Origin: Panorpa germanica
Taxonomy: Eukaryota; Arthropoda; Insecta; Mecoptera; Panorpidae
Assembly (NCBI GenBank): GCA_963678705.1
Contig: OY783214.1
Span: 12,710,001-12,774,000 of the forward strand
Direction: 5' to 3'
Length of the DNA stretch: 64,000 nt
Both the position numbers and the translations under genes were made by a program. Below, piece after piece: positions 1 to 11,306 of the stretch; the first letter of the stretch is position 1; the number at the start of each line of letters is the position of its first letter. The notes beneath the pieces were generated by a model that was not told the origin of the DNA, searched no databases, and worked only from the letters and a program-made list of their open reading frames with translations.

Positions 1-42
1 CATAGGAATGGTCGGGTAACAGTGCCGCATTGTCAAATTTAA

Positions 43-188
43 GGCCTTGAACACACTGCGATTTAAACCTCAGAGATTTTTTCTGGCGGCTTTGTAACCT
101 GTAGTGTGTGCATGCTCATATGATTCCATGTGTTACAAAACTACGCCGAAAAAATCGCTGAGGTTTAAATCGCAGTGTGATCTAGGTC
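43..188. mobile_element. PIF/Harbinger-like MITE (146 bp)
   Basis: A nearly full-length inverted repeat with no coding capacity. The left end reads GGCCTTGAACACACTGCG and the right end, reverse-complemented, GACCTAGATCACACTGCG; the complementarity continues inward through a shared GATTTAAACCTCAG and a T-rich run. Both ends are flanked by TAA (40-42 and 189-191). A 3-bp TAA/TTA duplication with a GGCC-type terminus is what PIF/Harbinger elements make; assignment to that superfamily is inference because no transposase is present. The RNA or single strand could fold into a long hairpin. Confidence 0.7.
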
Positions 189-336
189 TAAGAACCCAAA
201 TATAGAAAGGTGTAATTTTTAATGTAATATATTAAGATCAGTGCCAACGCTTTCAAGCATTTTGTTCAGACCGCACTATACCTCAGATCAACTAATGTCA
301 GAAATAATTAGGATTTACAAGTTACAAATCATAAGC

Positions 337-665
337 ATATTGGTACAATATTATTTACTAACAAATATGATAACTGTATACAACTCAGTAAACGACTTGA
401 TGAAGTGTCCTGTTTTTTGACATTTCTATCACTATTGCACTTCAATTATAGTTCGCATCTACTTTTTCTTCAATTGTATTCCGACAGGTGGAATAGTTTG
501 CGGAAAGACATGTACGACTGTGAGACACTAACTTGTAAATGAACTCTTTCATGCCAATAAAGTCATACGCATCTTCAATATAATGTCAAAGTGACTCCAA
601 AATGTTTACTGAGAATGGTATACTATAGATGTAATTTTATTACTTTTTGATAAAATATCGCTAAC
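337..665 (+). repeat. Unclassified repeat family U1, copy 1
   Basis: The left edge (about 337-390, containing TACAATATTATTTACTAACA) recurs with few changes at 61113-61160. The interior (about 370-610) is the reverse complement of 5640-5890, and the stretch around AATATCGCTAAC at 653-665 recurs at the ends of the copies near 5347 and 61317. On the minus strand the interior reads as a degraded protein parallel to the one at 5619-5828, with stops. I do not recognise the family; no terminal repeats or target duplication were found. Confidence 0.5.
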
Positions 666-1213
666 ACATTCTGGGTCATTTGACTGGTAGAAATCACTTT
701 CGTTTATGTTAACCTTTTTTTTACCCTAAATATTTTTCTCTATTCCCCAGAAGAAAAATAATTAAAGCATAAGAAACATCATGTTAGTCATATTTTCATT
801 TGGACTAAATCAATCAATTGAAATCATTGAAAAGTTGGAGTTGAACTTCTTCTATCTTGTCACAACTGTCTTGTACAATAAACTGAAGGTGCTAAATGTT
901 CTGTTAATATGTAAAGACATCACTGCCTGTCAATGAAGGAATCTCCAACATAGTCATCTGCTAACTACGTTCTTAAAAATAAAGGGGGTGTTATTATCTA
1001 TCTGGTTTACTATAAGAGCTCTTATAGATGGTACAATGCCTGATAGAAAATGAGTCTGTTACTTGAAGGCATCTTCCTAAAATATGGCAAATAAGCAACG
1101 CTTCTTAAGACCTATTCAAATTTGTAGAACTAGTTTAACAAAATGGTAATCTTAATATCAGATAATAATAATCTTCTGTCATTTCTTCTTCTCCAATGCG
1201 CTCCTGACAAATA
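666..1213. other. Non-coding AT-rich stretch with a perfect palindrome
   Basis: No gene seen. The one structured site is a perfect 18-bp palindrome, CTATAAGAGCTCTTATAG, at 1010-1027. The rest is unique-looking AT-rich DNA. Confidence 0.5.
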
Positions 1214-1309
1214 ATGTGCCATCCACCAGTTCAACCTCCATTTGTACCAGTACCTGGAGTTCATGTGCACCTCGATGGTATCATTCCCATGTACCAAGTA
1301 CTAACGTAA
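1214..1309 (+). other. Candidate short ORF or exon (31 codons)
   Basis: A short open frame begins ATG at 1214 and ends TAA at 1307-1309. Its product would be proline- and valine-rich (for example PPFVPVPGVHVHL), more protein-like than its surroundings, and the local base composition is less AT-rich. The stop overlaps AAC|GTAAGC, a plausible splice donor, so it could be an exon edge. All three plus frames are open across much of the patch, which weakens the case. No homology is recognised. Confidence 0.15.
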
Positions 1310-1980
1310 GCTGAGGAAAGCTATATTGGTTCAATAGCACTGTTGTTTGACTGGGTATTAACTTATGCTGATACATCGCTGAATCTACTCAATGATCTGC
1401 TTACACATTCGTTAAAAGATTGAAGCTGCGGCTGCCAATCGGAGGTTACAAATACTTCACGGCATACAAATCCATATCAATAATATCGCTTTTCTCATCT
1501 TTGAAATAATTACAAATTTAAATGATGTAGAAAGTTAAATTCCTAAATGAATATTTGCATTACATTTTGCGGAATTTTTTAGGTGTAGAATTACATCAAT
1601 AATTTACATAATATCACTCTCAAAGTGTGACTCGACAAAACGAGAACATGCTGAAAGATCTTAGAATAGACTTTTTGCAAGTGTGACCGAATAGGCAGAC
1701 TGTCTTAAGACGTCTTCAGTGTATGGTCAATTTTGCAGATCTTAAACAGGTTCATGTTTCTCGTAGAAAGATAGGTGAAACAACATTTTAGCAGATTGAA
1801 GAAACAGAGACAATGGTGACCATTGCAAGTATCTATACGTTTTCTTCACAAGAATTGAATACTCCAGCCTCATCTTAACAGAGCCTTAGTGCCGTATTTT
1901 GTAACATGATGTTATGAGTTTTCAATTGGTCTAATTGAACTAGTCTAAGTTACATTTTCACCACAATTCAAACAAACAAA
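1310..1980. other. Non-coding AT-rich stretch
   Basis: Nothing recognised: no long frame, repeat or structured site. Confidence 0.5.
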
Positions 1981-1983
1981 TAA

Positions 1984-2412
1984 GGCCGTCCGCACATGGG
2001 TCGACTGATTGCAAACCTTAGCTACGAATCTGCCCGAATTAGAATGCAACTGTGTTGTAGCTGAGAGAACGCACGTGTATACGAATGAGAGAACACACAT
2101 GGCACAAACGAAACTAAACTGATTTCAAACTGGTTTTGACCACGTTTTGAGCGACTGTGTTTCTTGATCGCAGGGCAATTACGTTCCATGTTATTGATGG
2201 TGACATCATAAGCAGAGATGTGCACAAATACTTTTCAAAAGTATTCAAATATATACATACATATAAATACCTCATAATAAAATCCCTTATTATGCTATTG
2301 TTAAAAATTCTATAGAGTCACGAAAAACGGGTCGGCATGGCTCGTTTTCGTTTTCGTTGGAAACTTCGTTGTGCGGTTAGCTTGCAATCAGTCGACCCGT
2401 GTGCAGACGGCC
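1984..2412. mobile_element. PIF/Harbinger-like MITE (429 bp)
   Basis: The terminal inverted repeats are 31 bp with two mismatches, beginning GGCCGTC(C/T)GCACA and containing GGTCGACTGATTGCAA. They are flanked by TAA on both sides (1981-1983 and 2413-2415), the target duplication typical of PIF/Harbinger. The short minus-strand frame at 2022-2225 has no transposase features. The left half is shared with a partial copy at 29013-29170; relative to it, this copy carries small internal duplications (GAGAGAAC repeated; TTTTGA repeated). Confidence 0.75.
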
Positions 2413-2415
2413 TAA

Positions 2416-4280
2416 ATATCACACTAGTCCAGTTTATGACGCATGACTTCAGAAAGAAGTTACCAAATAAGGCGCTTAGTGTGTGATTAAATTTTGCATA
2501 ACATAGTTTGAAAGATAGGGCTGTTACAGATATCGAACCTAAAGACTAAACTGTACCGTCTCTTAATCAATTTGTTACACTACAATTGGTTTCCTATGAC
2601 TCACCGGTATACGTAGGAGACTGAGATATTTCTCGGATAGTTTTGTTTGTACACGTCACAAGTATTTTAACATTACGACAATATAGAATTTAGAATGTGT
2701 AGTTTTACCGCCGTGAAACCTTAATAATAAAGTAACTGGATATCTAATTGTCTGAAGAAATAACTAGCTGCAATTGACCTACTGTTTGCACCAGTGTGAG
2801 TTCAATTTAACTAGTACTACCTCTCAACGAAACTTCTAACTCAATTTCTCTTTTAAATTGTTTAAAGAAAAGAAAAAAGATATCAAGACACTGTAAAAAT
2901 GGAAGTATTATAGTTAAATAAACAAATCAACCGCGAGTAAGTCTTTGTTTATTTATAAAATAATAAGGTTTGATTTATTGTGAAAAAGAAATAAATAAAA
3001 TAAATATTAAATTATGTAAATATGTTTACAGATGCAGGCAGATATACTCGTAGATATAGATACAGGCAATGATTGGTGATCAAACAAACATTCACTTTCT
3101 TAAAGTGGTGTACAAGCGTGGATGTAACAAGTCAGCGGATAAAATTGCACAAGTGTTCTTGTCGGGGTTTTGCTCTTAAGGAGAAAATAATGTTGGCACT
3201 CTCATAACGTAATAAGATGTATTCCATTTGTAATAAATCAACGGATCTGTATATCTTCATCATGTCTTTGTTGTCTATTTTTATTCAAACTAGAGAATAA
3301 ACAATGATACTATAGACAGGAGAGGAGTAAGGGAGATATATAGGAGAAGCATCATCGATATAGGTTTACTTACTGCGCTCTATTTGAAACTACTGTAATC
3401 TAGTTCAAATTACGAGAGTTCGACGGCGACTTATACTTAAAATAAGTTGTTGGGTTTAAACTGCCGATATAATTAAAAAGCACTGACTAAAGCCTTATTC
3501 CTACTCACTGTGTTGATATTTAATTTACTATTTTTATTTAATATTTTAATCTAGATTTCAGGTTATCGTTTAAGCATTCTTTTTCACATTTGTGTTTTAA
3601 TTTAAGTTTAGTTAAGTTGTGTAAGGTGTTTATTTGCTTAGATGTATTATCATCAGTAATGAATGATGACAGAAAAATTGTACGAAAATGAACCAACTTT
3701 AAATAAAAAAGTATATCAATAATATAATTAATAATTCTTTTAATTTCCGGCACGGATTTACAAAGAGTTTTAAATAGAAATATATCTTTTCATCAAATCA
3801 AATATAAATATATTATTTTAATAGTATTTGTGCGACATGGTTATAAAGATTCTAAGGAATGTGGAGCAGTGATTTAATTGGGTCAGCCTTGCATTTGTCT
3901 ACTTTTCTCAGCTTAGAGTATGTTCATGCAGGCGTTTCCGTCAGTGTTAATAAATGTTACATCATGCTCATAAGTCATACATAGCTCATACGTTGACTAG
4001 ATGGACAGCCTGGACGTGTTATACTTACTTAGGAGTATGTTACCACGACTGCTTATAGTTCAATCTTCTTAGTGTCGTACTAAATCTGAACGTTCCATTG
4101 ATTTGAGCAAGTGCATCAGTCAGTCAAAGTATTTAAAATATTGACGATCGATTAGTGTAACTCAAGGTCGGCAATTGGATAAATTACTCCAAATGGGTTA
4201 CAAATGAAAATATTTTGGTAAAGGAGCCGTAGTAACGTTTATCTAACATAACAAAACTTACCTCTTACGAAACAATTTTA
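2416..4280. other. Non-coding AT-rich stretch
   Basis: No gene seen. The minus-strand frame at 3538-3753 is lysine- and leucine-rich, as expected from AT-rich random sequence. No repeat, RNA gene or structured site was recognised. Confidence 0.5.
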
Positions 4281-4335
4281 CCTGATGTCGGCGCTATTTG
4301 GCTCTATGAATACTTCCAGTATATCGCTATAACTT
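4281..4335 (-). repeat. Repeat family U2, fragment (minus)
   Basis: Reverse-complemented, this reads through ACTGGAAGTATTCATA and CCAAATAG, matching 21490-21536 with small differences. Only this edge of the family is visible here; fuller copies lie at 21317-21536 and 51639-51910. Confidence 0.4.
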
Positions 4336-4877
4336 TAACCCAATCTTATCATATTCCTCTTGCAGATCGAAATGCTAAGTTAGCTGAATTCGAGCCACTC
4401 TTTCACGCGGAGAAAACTGTTCGATTATTATCGATAATATATTTTTCAATTTGAGTATTATTAAAAGATTATAACCTTCCAATTTGTCAGTGAAAAATTT
4501 CCATTAATATTTCGTTTAAGAAAGATACGTGATATCGCAAGATCTTTTTAATCAGGCTGTTTCAATTTAAACTTGTGCACCCTGCTGTGCACTTGCAAAA
4601 TTCAGGTTGTATTTGAAGGCGTATCCTGCAGCAAGTACGAGTGCATTTGTACTCTGCATACTTTACCAATTGATCTAGTCAGCCAAAGTACACTCAAAGA
4701 TACACTTGCGTTTTTCTGCATATGTCCACAATATAATATATCACTTAATTGAAGTAAACATATGTTTCTTTTAAATGAATAAAAATTATGGTACTGTATT
4801 AATTACATTTGCATGTACATACATACGTAATATTTTAATTTGTGTATACTATACTATAATATATATTAAATTCTCAG
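4336..4877. other. Non-coding AT-rich stretch
   Basis: No gene, repeat or structured site recognised. Confidence 0.45.
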
Positions 4878-4976
4878 CAGTCACAGCGAGGTCAAGGTCG
4901 TGATGTTCTCCGTGCCGTGGACTCTGTGGACCTCGTTGAAGATTCTGAGGACCACAGATTCTTGGAGTTCACATGA
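4878..4976 (+). other. Candidate terminal exon in a GC-rich patch
   Basis: A short GC-rich island in AT-rich DNA. On the plus strand an acceptor-like TTCTCAG at 4871-4877 is followed by 32 open codons and TGA; the product would be charged and ordinary in composition (for example RDVLRAVDSVDLVEDSEDH). The opposite strand is also open over about the same length, so the coding strand, if any, is undecided. The pyrimidine tract before the AG is weak. No protein family is recognised. Alternatives are a repeat fragment or a regulatory element. Confidence 0.2.
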
Positions 4977-5132
4977 CTGTAACAGTAAGATCTGTTCAGT
5001 GGCGTCTCATTCAATGTTCACATACTGTTGACATTACAAGATATTTTTGTATATAACTACTTTCAAATCTGAAAAGATTCGTCCACTTTCTTTCGTATTG
5101 TCAGGATTTACTAATTACATATTATAAGCCAG

Positions 5133-5347
5133 ATATAATATTGGTACATACAATGCAAGAGAAGATTATGCAATGCCTGGCGTCTGGCAGTGTCGAGACT
5201 CAGATGCAAAAAGACCCTACATCCTTTCCTGGGTTCAGATTATGTCATTTGGTTTCTATACGCATTTCAGAGTTGTTTATGTATAAGGCTGAAGCCAGTG
5301 TAGCTCCAGGGTTGTACTTGGAGTCTTAGAGCGCAATATCGCTAACA
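5133..5347 (+). repeat. Repeat family U1, copy 2 (internally different)
   Basis: The start (ATATTGGTACATACAATGCAAGA) resembles 61110-61170, and the end (GAGTCTTAGAGCGCAATATCGCTAACA, in parts) resembles 61290-61320 and 651-665. The middle differs from copy 1. The 62-codon plus frame at 5141-5329 lies inside it and is probably incidental. Confidence 0.4.
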
Positions 5348-5618
5348 GTAATAAATATGCAATAATGAAACTTTAATACAGTCTTACCATTTCAGAACAT
5401 TAGGTATTTACCTAGTTCTAATAATATTACGTCTCTTGCTGAGTCTGCGTCAGACTGTTATGTTTTTTGGTTTAATCTCCGGACCAGCATCATATTTTTG
5501 TGTTTGGTTGATATTAAGTTTAATTAATTGAATTTGTGTTTATATAATCATAAACTTGTGGCAGCGACATACCTGTAGTCTTCTAATATCTTCGATACCT
5601 TAAATACTACCAACATAC

Positions 5619-5890
5619 TTGGAGATCGTCGATGATAACACTGAGCTTCAGCCCAGTAACATTTTGGATTGGCTTTGCCATCATATTGAAGATGTGTATG
5701 ATTTTTTTGTCGCAAAGGAGTTCATTCACGTTTCAGATTTTCATAGTCGTTTATATGAAATGTCTTTTTTATCGGCTATAAATGGCGAAACCATTCCACT
5801 TGTCAGAATACTCGCCAACTATAATTGAAGTGCAATAGTGAAAGAATTGTCACAAAACAGAACACTTCACCAAATTGATTACGGACATAC
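5619..5890 (+). pseudogene. Degraded protein fragment of repeat family U1, inverted relative to copy 1
   Basis: A plus-strand frame runs 5619-5828 (69 residues), followed after its stop by further sequence still matching the other copy. The segment aligns to the reverse complement of about 370-610: both contain AACATTTTGGA, ATTGAAGATG, GAGTTCATT, then AACTATAATTGAAGTGCAATAGTG and a shared AACACTTCA-type run in pieces. Conservation of codon-like spacing around NILDWLCHHIEDVYDFF suggests decay of a coding ancestor. I do not recognise the family; a transposase or other mobile-element protein is a guess. Confidence 0.35.
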
Positions 5891-8109
5891 TTTTGAACGC
5901 GAAAATGATCAGGGATATCTTTTTAAAAAATATACAATCTGATTCTGTAGAAAAACGTTATCACGAGATTCTATTCTTAACCAGTTCCGCACGTCACTGC
6001 ACAGTTTGTTTTATATTATATTCAAGAGATGTAATTGGCTGCGTGAATGTTGTGATACGCAATTAAACACATATAGTGACACTACGTGAGGTATATTTTA
6101 GTATTCGCGTATCACAAGCAAGTCCAGCAAACGAACTCCGACTACATCTGACATACGGACATACGAACGTAATATTAACACGAATTCTATCATTAATTCT
6201 TTACAATACACTCGTACCCAATTATAAACAAACTGTAATGAGTTGTAACCTAAGCTACATTACCGGATAGCGATTTGTGAGAGCTCTATGTACGGTTTTA
6301 TAAATATGTTTTGTTATAGACATGATTTGAATAACAATTAAGTGAGGTTAAGTCAATTCGAAAATAACTGTTTTAATTTGTATAATGTCTCTGCACTGCA
6401 TAAATAATTTTTGTGTAGTTAGCTCTTGATTAATTAATTAATACTTTTTAGACATTATTGTCAACTCTTATAGTTCTGTGCATCTGCAAAATACATTTAT
6501 ATAAATGCTTTGAGTAGTATATGTGCACTGAACATATATTTTCCTATTTGAATACCACTATTAGTTATAATTTTTAATATTTTTGTTGTCCCTATCACCA
6601 GTTTACCAAATTGGAAACCAGAATGTCTTGCGCTCTCACTATTTTGCTCATGTTTCCTTGCTACTTTTGAATTAATTTGCTATAAAATCAGCCGTCACTG
6701 CGTTTATCAGTCAAGACGCTCAAGATTTTTACACTATATTTGCGTTCATAGAGATTTTATAAGTTATTTGAAAATGTGGATCAGTGCTGATCCGATAGAA
6801 ATGTAATATAGGTGCCACTCGTACTCTGTTTCAAAGATTCGCCATGCTCTTTTTTTTTTCCTTAGAATAATCGACTGCGAAATTCATTTACAGAAATATG
6901 TTTCTTTTTTACACTCCAACTCTGACCGGCCCTGATTGCCTTAACTAATTCAATGATTACTTTGTAACTAAGCCTAAGCTTTTGTCCCTCATCTTGGCGC
7001 ATCGAAAGTAGACTGATGTTAACAAAATATACAATTAGAACAAGGTTAAATTTCACATATCTTTTCAATTTCTTAATTAATTATTCTTTTAGGTGAACGA
7101 AAACTGAACAATTTTAAGACGCTCTTTTTCTTCTTTTAATTTTGAGAAATATTTGTTTTTTGAATGATCTTTGTTTTTGTCTTACAGCAGTTTTAGTTAC
7201 TTCTTTAGTTGGAATCTTATGAGCTTTTGACTTCATTCAGGTTAAATTAGGACTTTAGGATGAAACCCTGAATAAACTTCTTAAGTATCTTTAACTTATA
7301 AGTGGATAACTAATAATATCTGTTATATTACGTTAATTTTTAGATGGTTCAGCTGACATTTTTAGAAGATTCTTTTGTTTAATGTTTTGGATCTCATAAT
7401 TATATTTAATTCATCGTTTTATTATTACATAAGCATTATACAGTAAACTACACGAAGCTAAATAACAAATATAATTATATAAAAGGTAAATTAAACGTTT
7501 AAAACAAAGAAATATTATGAACATGCATAATAATATAAAATAATTGTGAGAATCTAACGACAAAATGACAGATGATAATTATAGTTAAAAATGACTTGCA
7601 AATGATTTACAAGTAACCTTAAGTTACCCATAAATTATCTGACCAGAATAAATTATGATTCACTTCATTGCAAAATAAATAAATAATAAATTTATCCATA
7701 AATATACGTACCTAGTAGGTATACTATATCTTTAGAGACGGTGCACTGCATAAACAAAACTTAATTGACAGAGAACGTACGGTTTGTAAAAGAAACCAAC
7801 AAATGGCCCATCTGTACTATTTTGTATTTTTTAAGACTAGGATGATATAATTAATCAATAATTTATGTTTTGTTCGGTGAAATATATTCGGTAAATTATA
7901 TTAAATTGGATTATCATATCAGCAATATATGCAATAAGTAAATATAATAAAAAAACACATTCCAGTAATGTTAAATTTATGTAATGTTGCTCATAATATC
8001 ATAAAGTCAATAATATACTTGTATAAATTTATATATATATATATATATAATTCAGTTCATGTCTCAATCTAATAACCATATAACAATCTAATGGATATTG
8101 AATCCTTGA
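5891..8109. other. Non-coding AT-rich stretch
   Basis: No gene seen. Short frames at 5875-6270 and 6862-7068 have no recognisable domain. A TA microsatellite sits at about 8030-8050. Confidence 0.5.
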
Positions 8110-8295
8110 TATTTCTATATCCGTCCCACGCGATCCTCAGAGCTAACGGATCTTCCACCCCCGTCACTGTTATGTACAAATTTTAAATGGCACCCAAAGG
8201 AACATGTCGTGTGCGCATTTCATTCGCGGACCCGACCCGTCGTTCCACGAACTCTGGGATTCCCGTATCAGCCATCTAACACCGTACCGGGTTGA
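8110..8295 (+). other. GC-rich patch with a 61-codon open frame
   Basis: Base composition switches sharply here, and one plus frame is open for 61 codons between stops, with proline- and arginine-rich text (for example HSRTRPVVPRTLGFPYQP) but no internal ATG in a good position. The minus strand is also partly open, including a short frame read back from about 8273. It could be an exon, a fragment of an unrecognised transposon or a regulatory island. No homology is recognised. Confidence 0.2.
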
Positions 8296-8320
8296 TGCCA
8301 CCGAAGAATCACTACTTACT

Positions 8321-9786
8321 CGTAAATAGATACAACTATTCTATCCTATAGCCGAAGAACAAATACTCTGACTACGACGCAGTTCCACCGTTACCAGAAC
8401 TGATGTATCGTCGTAGACTTTCTTTGAACGACGCAGTAATACAAGAGTAACCTATCCTATTCCAATTGAAGGGTTGCCTTTCAAAGGAAAAATGTATTAC
8501 GTATAATTAAGCAACCATAAATATTTTTATCTAAATGAAAATTGAATATAAAATGCTTTCACAAACGAAGCAAATGTGACAGAAATGGAAATACCCCTCA
8601 AAATCTGAACAATTAAGTAAATTATGCCAAAAGTGGTGTTCCCAGAAGTGATGGCAGACCGTAAGATCAAAAACAAAGTCAAATATATTGTCAATTTTTT
8701 TTTTTTTAATTCTTTGATGACAGGAGTATCTATCAATAACGGTACAATGACAGAAAGTTCGATTCCCGGACCAACCGGGGTTATTACCATATCTCAATGT
8801 CACTAATGTCTTCAGGTAACAGTAAGACACCTACTGTTATCTTGCGAAATATATACAGCCATCAGAAAAAACGCAACTTTATAGCAAGAAGCGCAATAAG
8901 GTATGCCAGATGATCTGATCAAGATTAGGACAAACAGACAGACGATTACCAAGATCATAAAACAAGAAGAAGAAATAAAATCTGTTAACTGCTCCTATAT
9001 TTATTTTTCTATGAAATAATTTAAATTTTTTAACTATTGTCTAAGTATTTTTCTTTCAAACTTCTAGCTTTAATATTTTGAAGAGTGAAGAATTAACAAA
9101 GCTACCAGCTCTGAACTTTTTTTGTTGATGTCGATTTTCTAAATGTGTTCTTTTTTTTTTTATTATATATATTTCTTTAATTACTCATTATAAAACTCTT
9201 ACAAAAACCAATTCATAAACAAACAATATTTTTTTGTAGGTGATTTTATTTTTTCAAGTCTCATACTTTTAATTACCCATATTTCTCATTTATTTCAGTT
9301 ACAAATAGTTCTAAACTTCTATTTCATTTATATTCAGTAACATTTCATTCTTAAAAGCTCGAGGTTCTGGGACTAACCTGTATAAGGGTTAATCCATATG
9401 CAACAATGTATTAACCCCTTTCCGTATAAAAACTTATGACAGTTCTAAATATGAATGCAACTTTATAATTGTTAAATAAAAATTTTCCATTATATTAACA
9501 CAGTATAATCTGTATAATCTCGAGACTACATTCCATTTATTGACAACAAAAGTTGACTGTATTGAATTTTTATTCGAATACAAAAAACCACCCGCCTGTA
9601 AGTTTGAAGCAGGGCTAGCTAGACCAGGGCTATACGTATACAAGTATATGCCCATCCACGTAAAGTTATTCTATTCGTATATAGGCAAAACAGTGATCTG
9701 GATACATGACTACAACTAGCAGCCATATTGGTAATGGTTACGTCACATAAAAAAGATAGCCCCTAACCACTTCTAACCCTCTTGTG
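8321..9786. other. Non-coding AT-rich stretch
   Basis: The overlapping minus frames at 8527-8830 and the plus frame at 8624-8806 are mutual shadows without a domain. Long T runs lie near 8696-8706 and 9151-9160. No gene or repeat was recognised. Confidence 0.45.
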
Positions 9787-9850
9787 TTGGCGAAACGGTC
9801 TGTCAGACTCGCCAATCTCTTACTCTATCCCCTTAGATCCTTACAGGGGA
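9787..9850. other. Two adjacent hairpins
   Basis: The first hairpin pairs TTGGCGA (9787-9793) with TCGCCAA (9809-9815), and an inner GTCTG-T-CAGAC extends it after a small bulge. The second pairs TCCCCT (9828-9833) with AGGGGA (9845-9850). The patch is less AT-rich than its surroundings. No RNA family is recognised. Confidence 0.4.
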
Positions 9851-10186
9851 TGAAAACATTTTTAACAAGTAATCCGATTAGGTAGCATATTAAGTTTCAT
9901 AAAGTAAATGTTAAAAAAATTAAAAATGATGGCAGTAGGGTAGTAATGCAGGTTCTTGAATAATTTTGAAGTTGCACTGATATAGGAAGCGTCATAATGG
10001 ATGTTTTTTGTCTATACGTACTCAATAAATAACATAACATCACATCGAATTTTATTCATTTCGCTTACCCGATAGAAAAATTTGAAAAAAATTAAAAGGT
10101 GTTTTAGGGATCAATTTTCAAGAGTTAACAATTAACAAAAAATATATAGAAGGGATGAAAGACACCGCTATCTAATAGGTGTATAC
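9851..10186. other. Non-coding stretch
   Basis: Nothing recognised in this AT-rich interval. Confidence 0.45.
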
Positions 10187-10300
10187 ATAATCCATTAAAC
10201 TTGATTACAACCTAACCCAGAAAATATAGCGTTGATGAAAAGATCGAACTCAAAGAGACAGCAACCTGGAGTCAAATATTGTGTGGCCATAGTAAGGATG
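10187..10300 (+). repeat. Diverged partial copy of the 11.3/13.5-kb repeat's right flank
   Basis: Contains AATCCATTAAACTTGATTAC and AAAATATAGCGTT, followed by a GAAC-containing run. It parallels 11699-11800, where the order is the same (ATCAATTAAACTTTGATAAC, GGAAATATAGCGTT, GTTGAAC). This suggests the repeat family extends beyond the segment shared by its two better copies. Confidence 0.35.
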
Positions 10301-10734
10301 TGGAATGTGGCAGAAAGTATAGTGTAATAATACAAAAACAATTATTTAGATATAGATTTGATATAGGTAAGTATTTAAAAAAGTACCGTGGTTCTAACCA
10401 GGTGGAAAATTGTCTGTTAATATAAGTTTAACACGTGCTAGCTTGCCACAAGTTAATTTCAAGGTATATTTTCTACTGTAAATTATAATAAATAAAATAG
10501 AATAATGTAGAATTTTAACACAGCTCTAAACTGTAATCGCTCTTAGGAATAATACTTACAGCAAGTATTAGTACTCTTAAATATCATTACAGCCCGCAGA
10601 CAATATGTAACAACCCCTGACAATATCCATACTACATTCTGCCTGTCATTGTGTTGCTTTTACCTACAGTATTCTATAGCTCTGACAAACGCCACCCGAA
10701 GTAGGTGGCTAGGCATTCTCTCATTCCGTACCCC

Positions 10735-10888
10735 TGACGCCCGAACACCCGTCCCCTCCTCCCCTCCACCCCTGACCCTACGTCACCCACAAAGCCTGAC
10801 GTCCCAAGCCTTGAATCAATAGCCGAGGATTGATTTAACGGCGCGTTGGATCATGACGTTTATACATATTGTAATAAATGATGACGTA
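10735..10888. promoter_or_regulatory. GC-rich patch with clustered TGACG sites
   Basis: Five CRE/ATF-type half sites fall within about 155 bp: TGACG at 10735, ACGTCA at 10780, TGACGTC at 10797, TGACGTT at 10854 and TGACGTA at 10882. The patch also has C-rich runs unlike its neighbours. Such clusters occur in enhancers and promoters, but no transcription start or gene is evident here, so function is inference only. Confidence 0.25.
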
Positions 10889-11306
10889 TACGACTTATTT
10901 ATATCATTACAACGTTCATGTTCTATATAGTGAAGGAGCAAATGAAAGGAACGAAGAAGGGCAAGATGGGGCGGTAGAGTGTACTGTCGAGGGTGCACAA
11001 GCACAACACCAAACGAGAGCTTTATTTTGAATAAGAGTTAGTTTTCTTTTAGTATTTTATTTGACATAAAAGTATATATTTACATTAAAATCTTTTATAA
11101 AACAACTTCTTAAGGAAACGTTGCGGTAATTTACATGCTCTTTAAATCTGCGGGTTAAAACCTGAGCAGAATACTTAGAACCTAGAGTTATAGGTCATAC
11201 TAGTAATAATTGAGAGGAGCATTGATGCTTTACTGTATTAAAGAGCTATGAAATTTGTGACGAAATTTATAGATGACCCCTTAATCAATTTGTGTTAAAT
11301 TTGCTG
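10889..11306. other. Non-coding AT-rich stretch
   Basis: No gene recognised; the short minus frame at 10816-11004 is probably incidental. Confidence 0.45.

Noticed and set aside
1978-2418. A 5-bp AAATA duplication for the MITE at 1984
   Set aside because: The termini and the second copy fit better with GGCC ends and a 3-bp TAA duplication; the extra matching A and T bases are chance in AT-rich DNA.
8755-8785. TTCGATTCCCGG, like a tRNA T-arm box
   Set aside because: No matching acceptor stem, D-arm or A box upstream at tRNA spacing.
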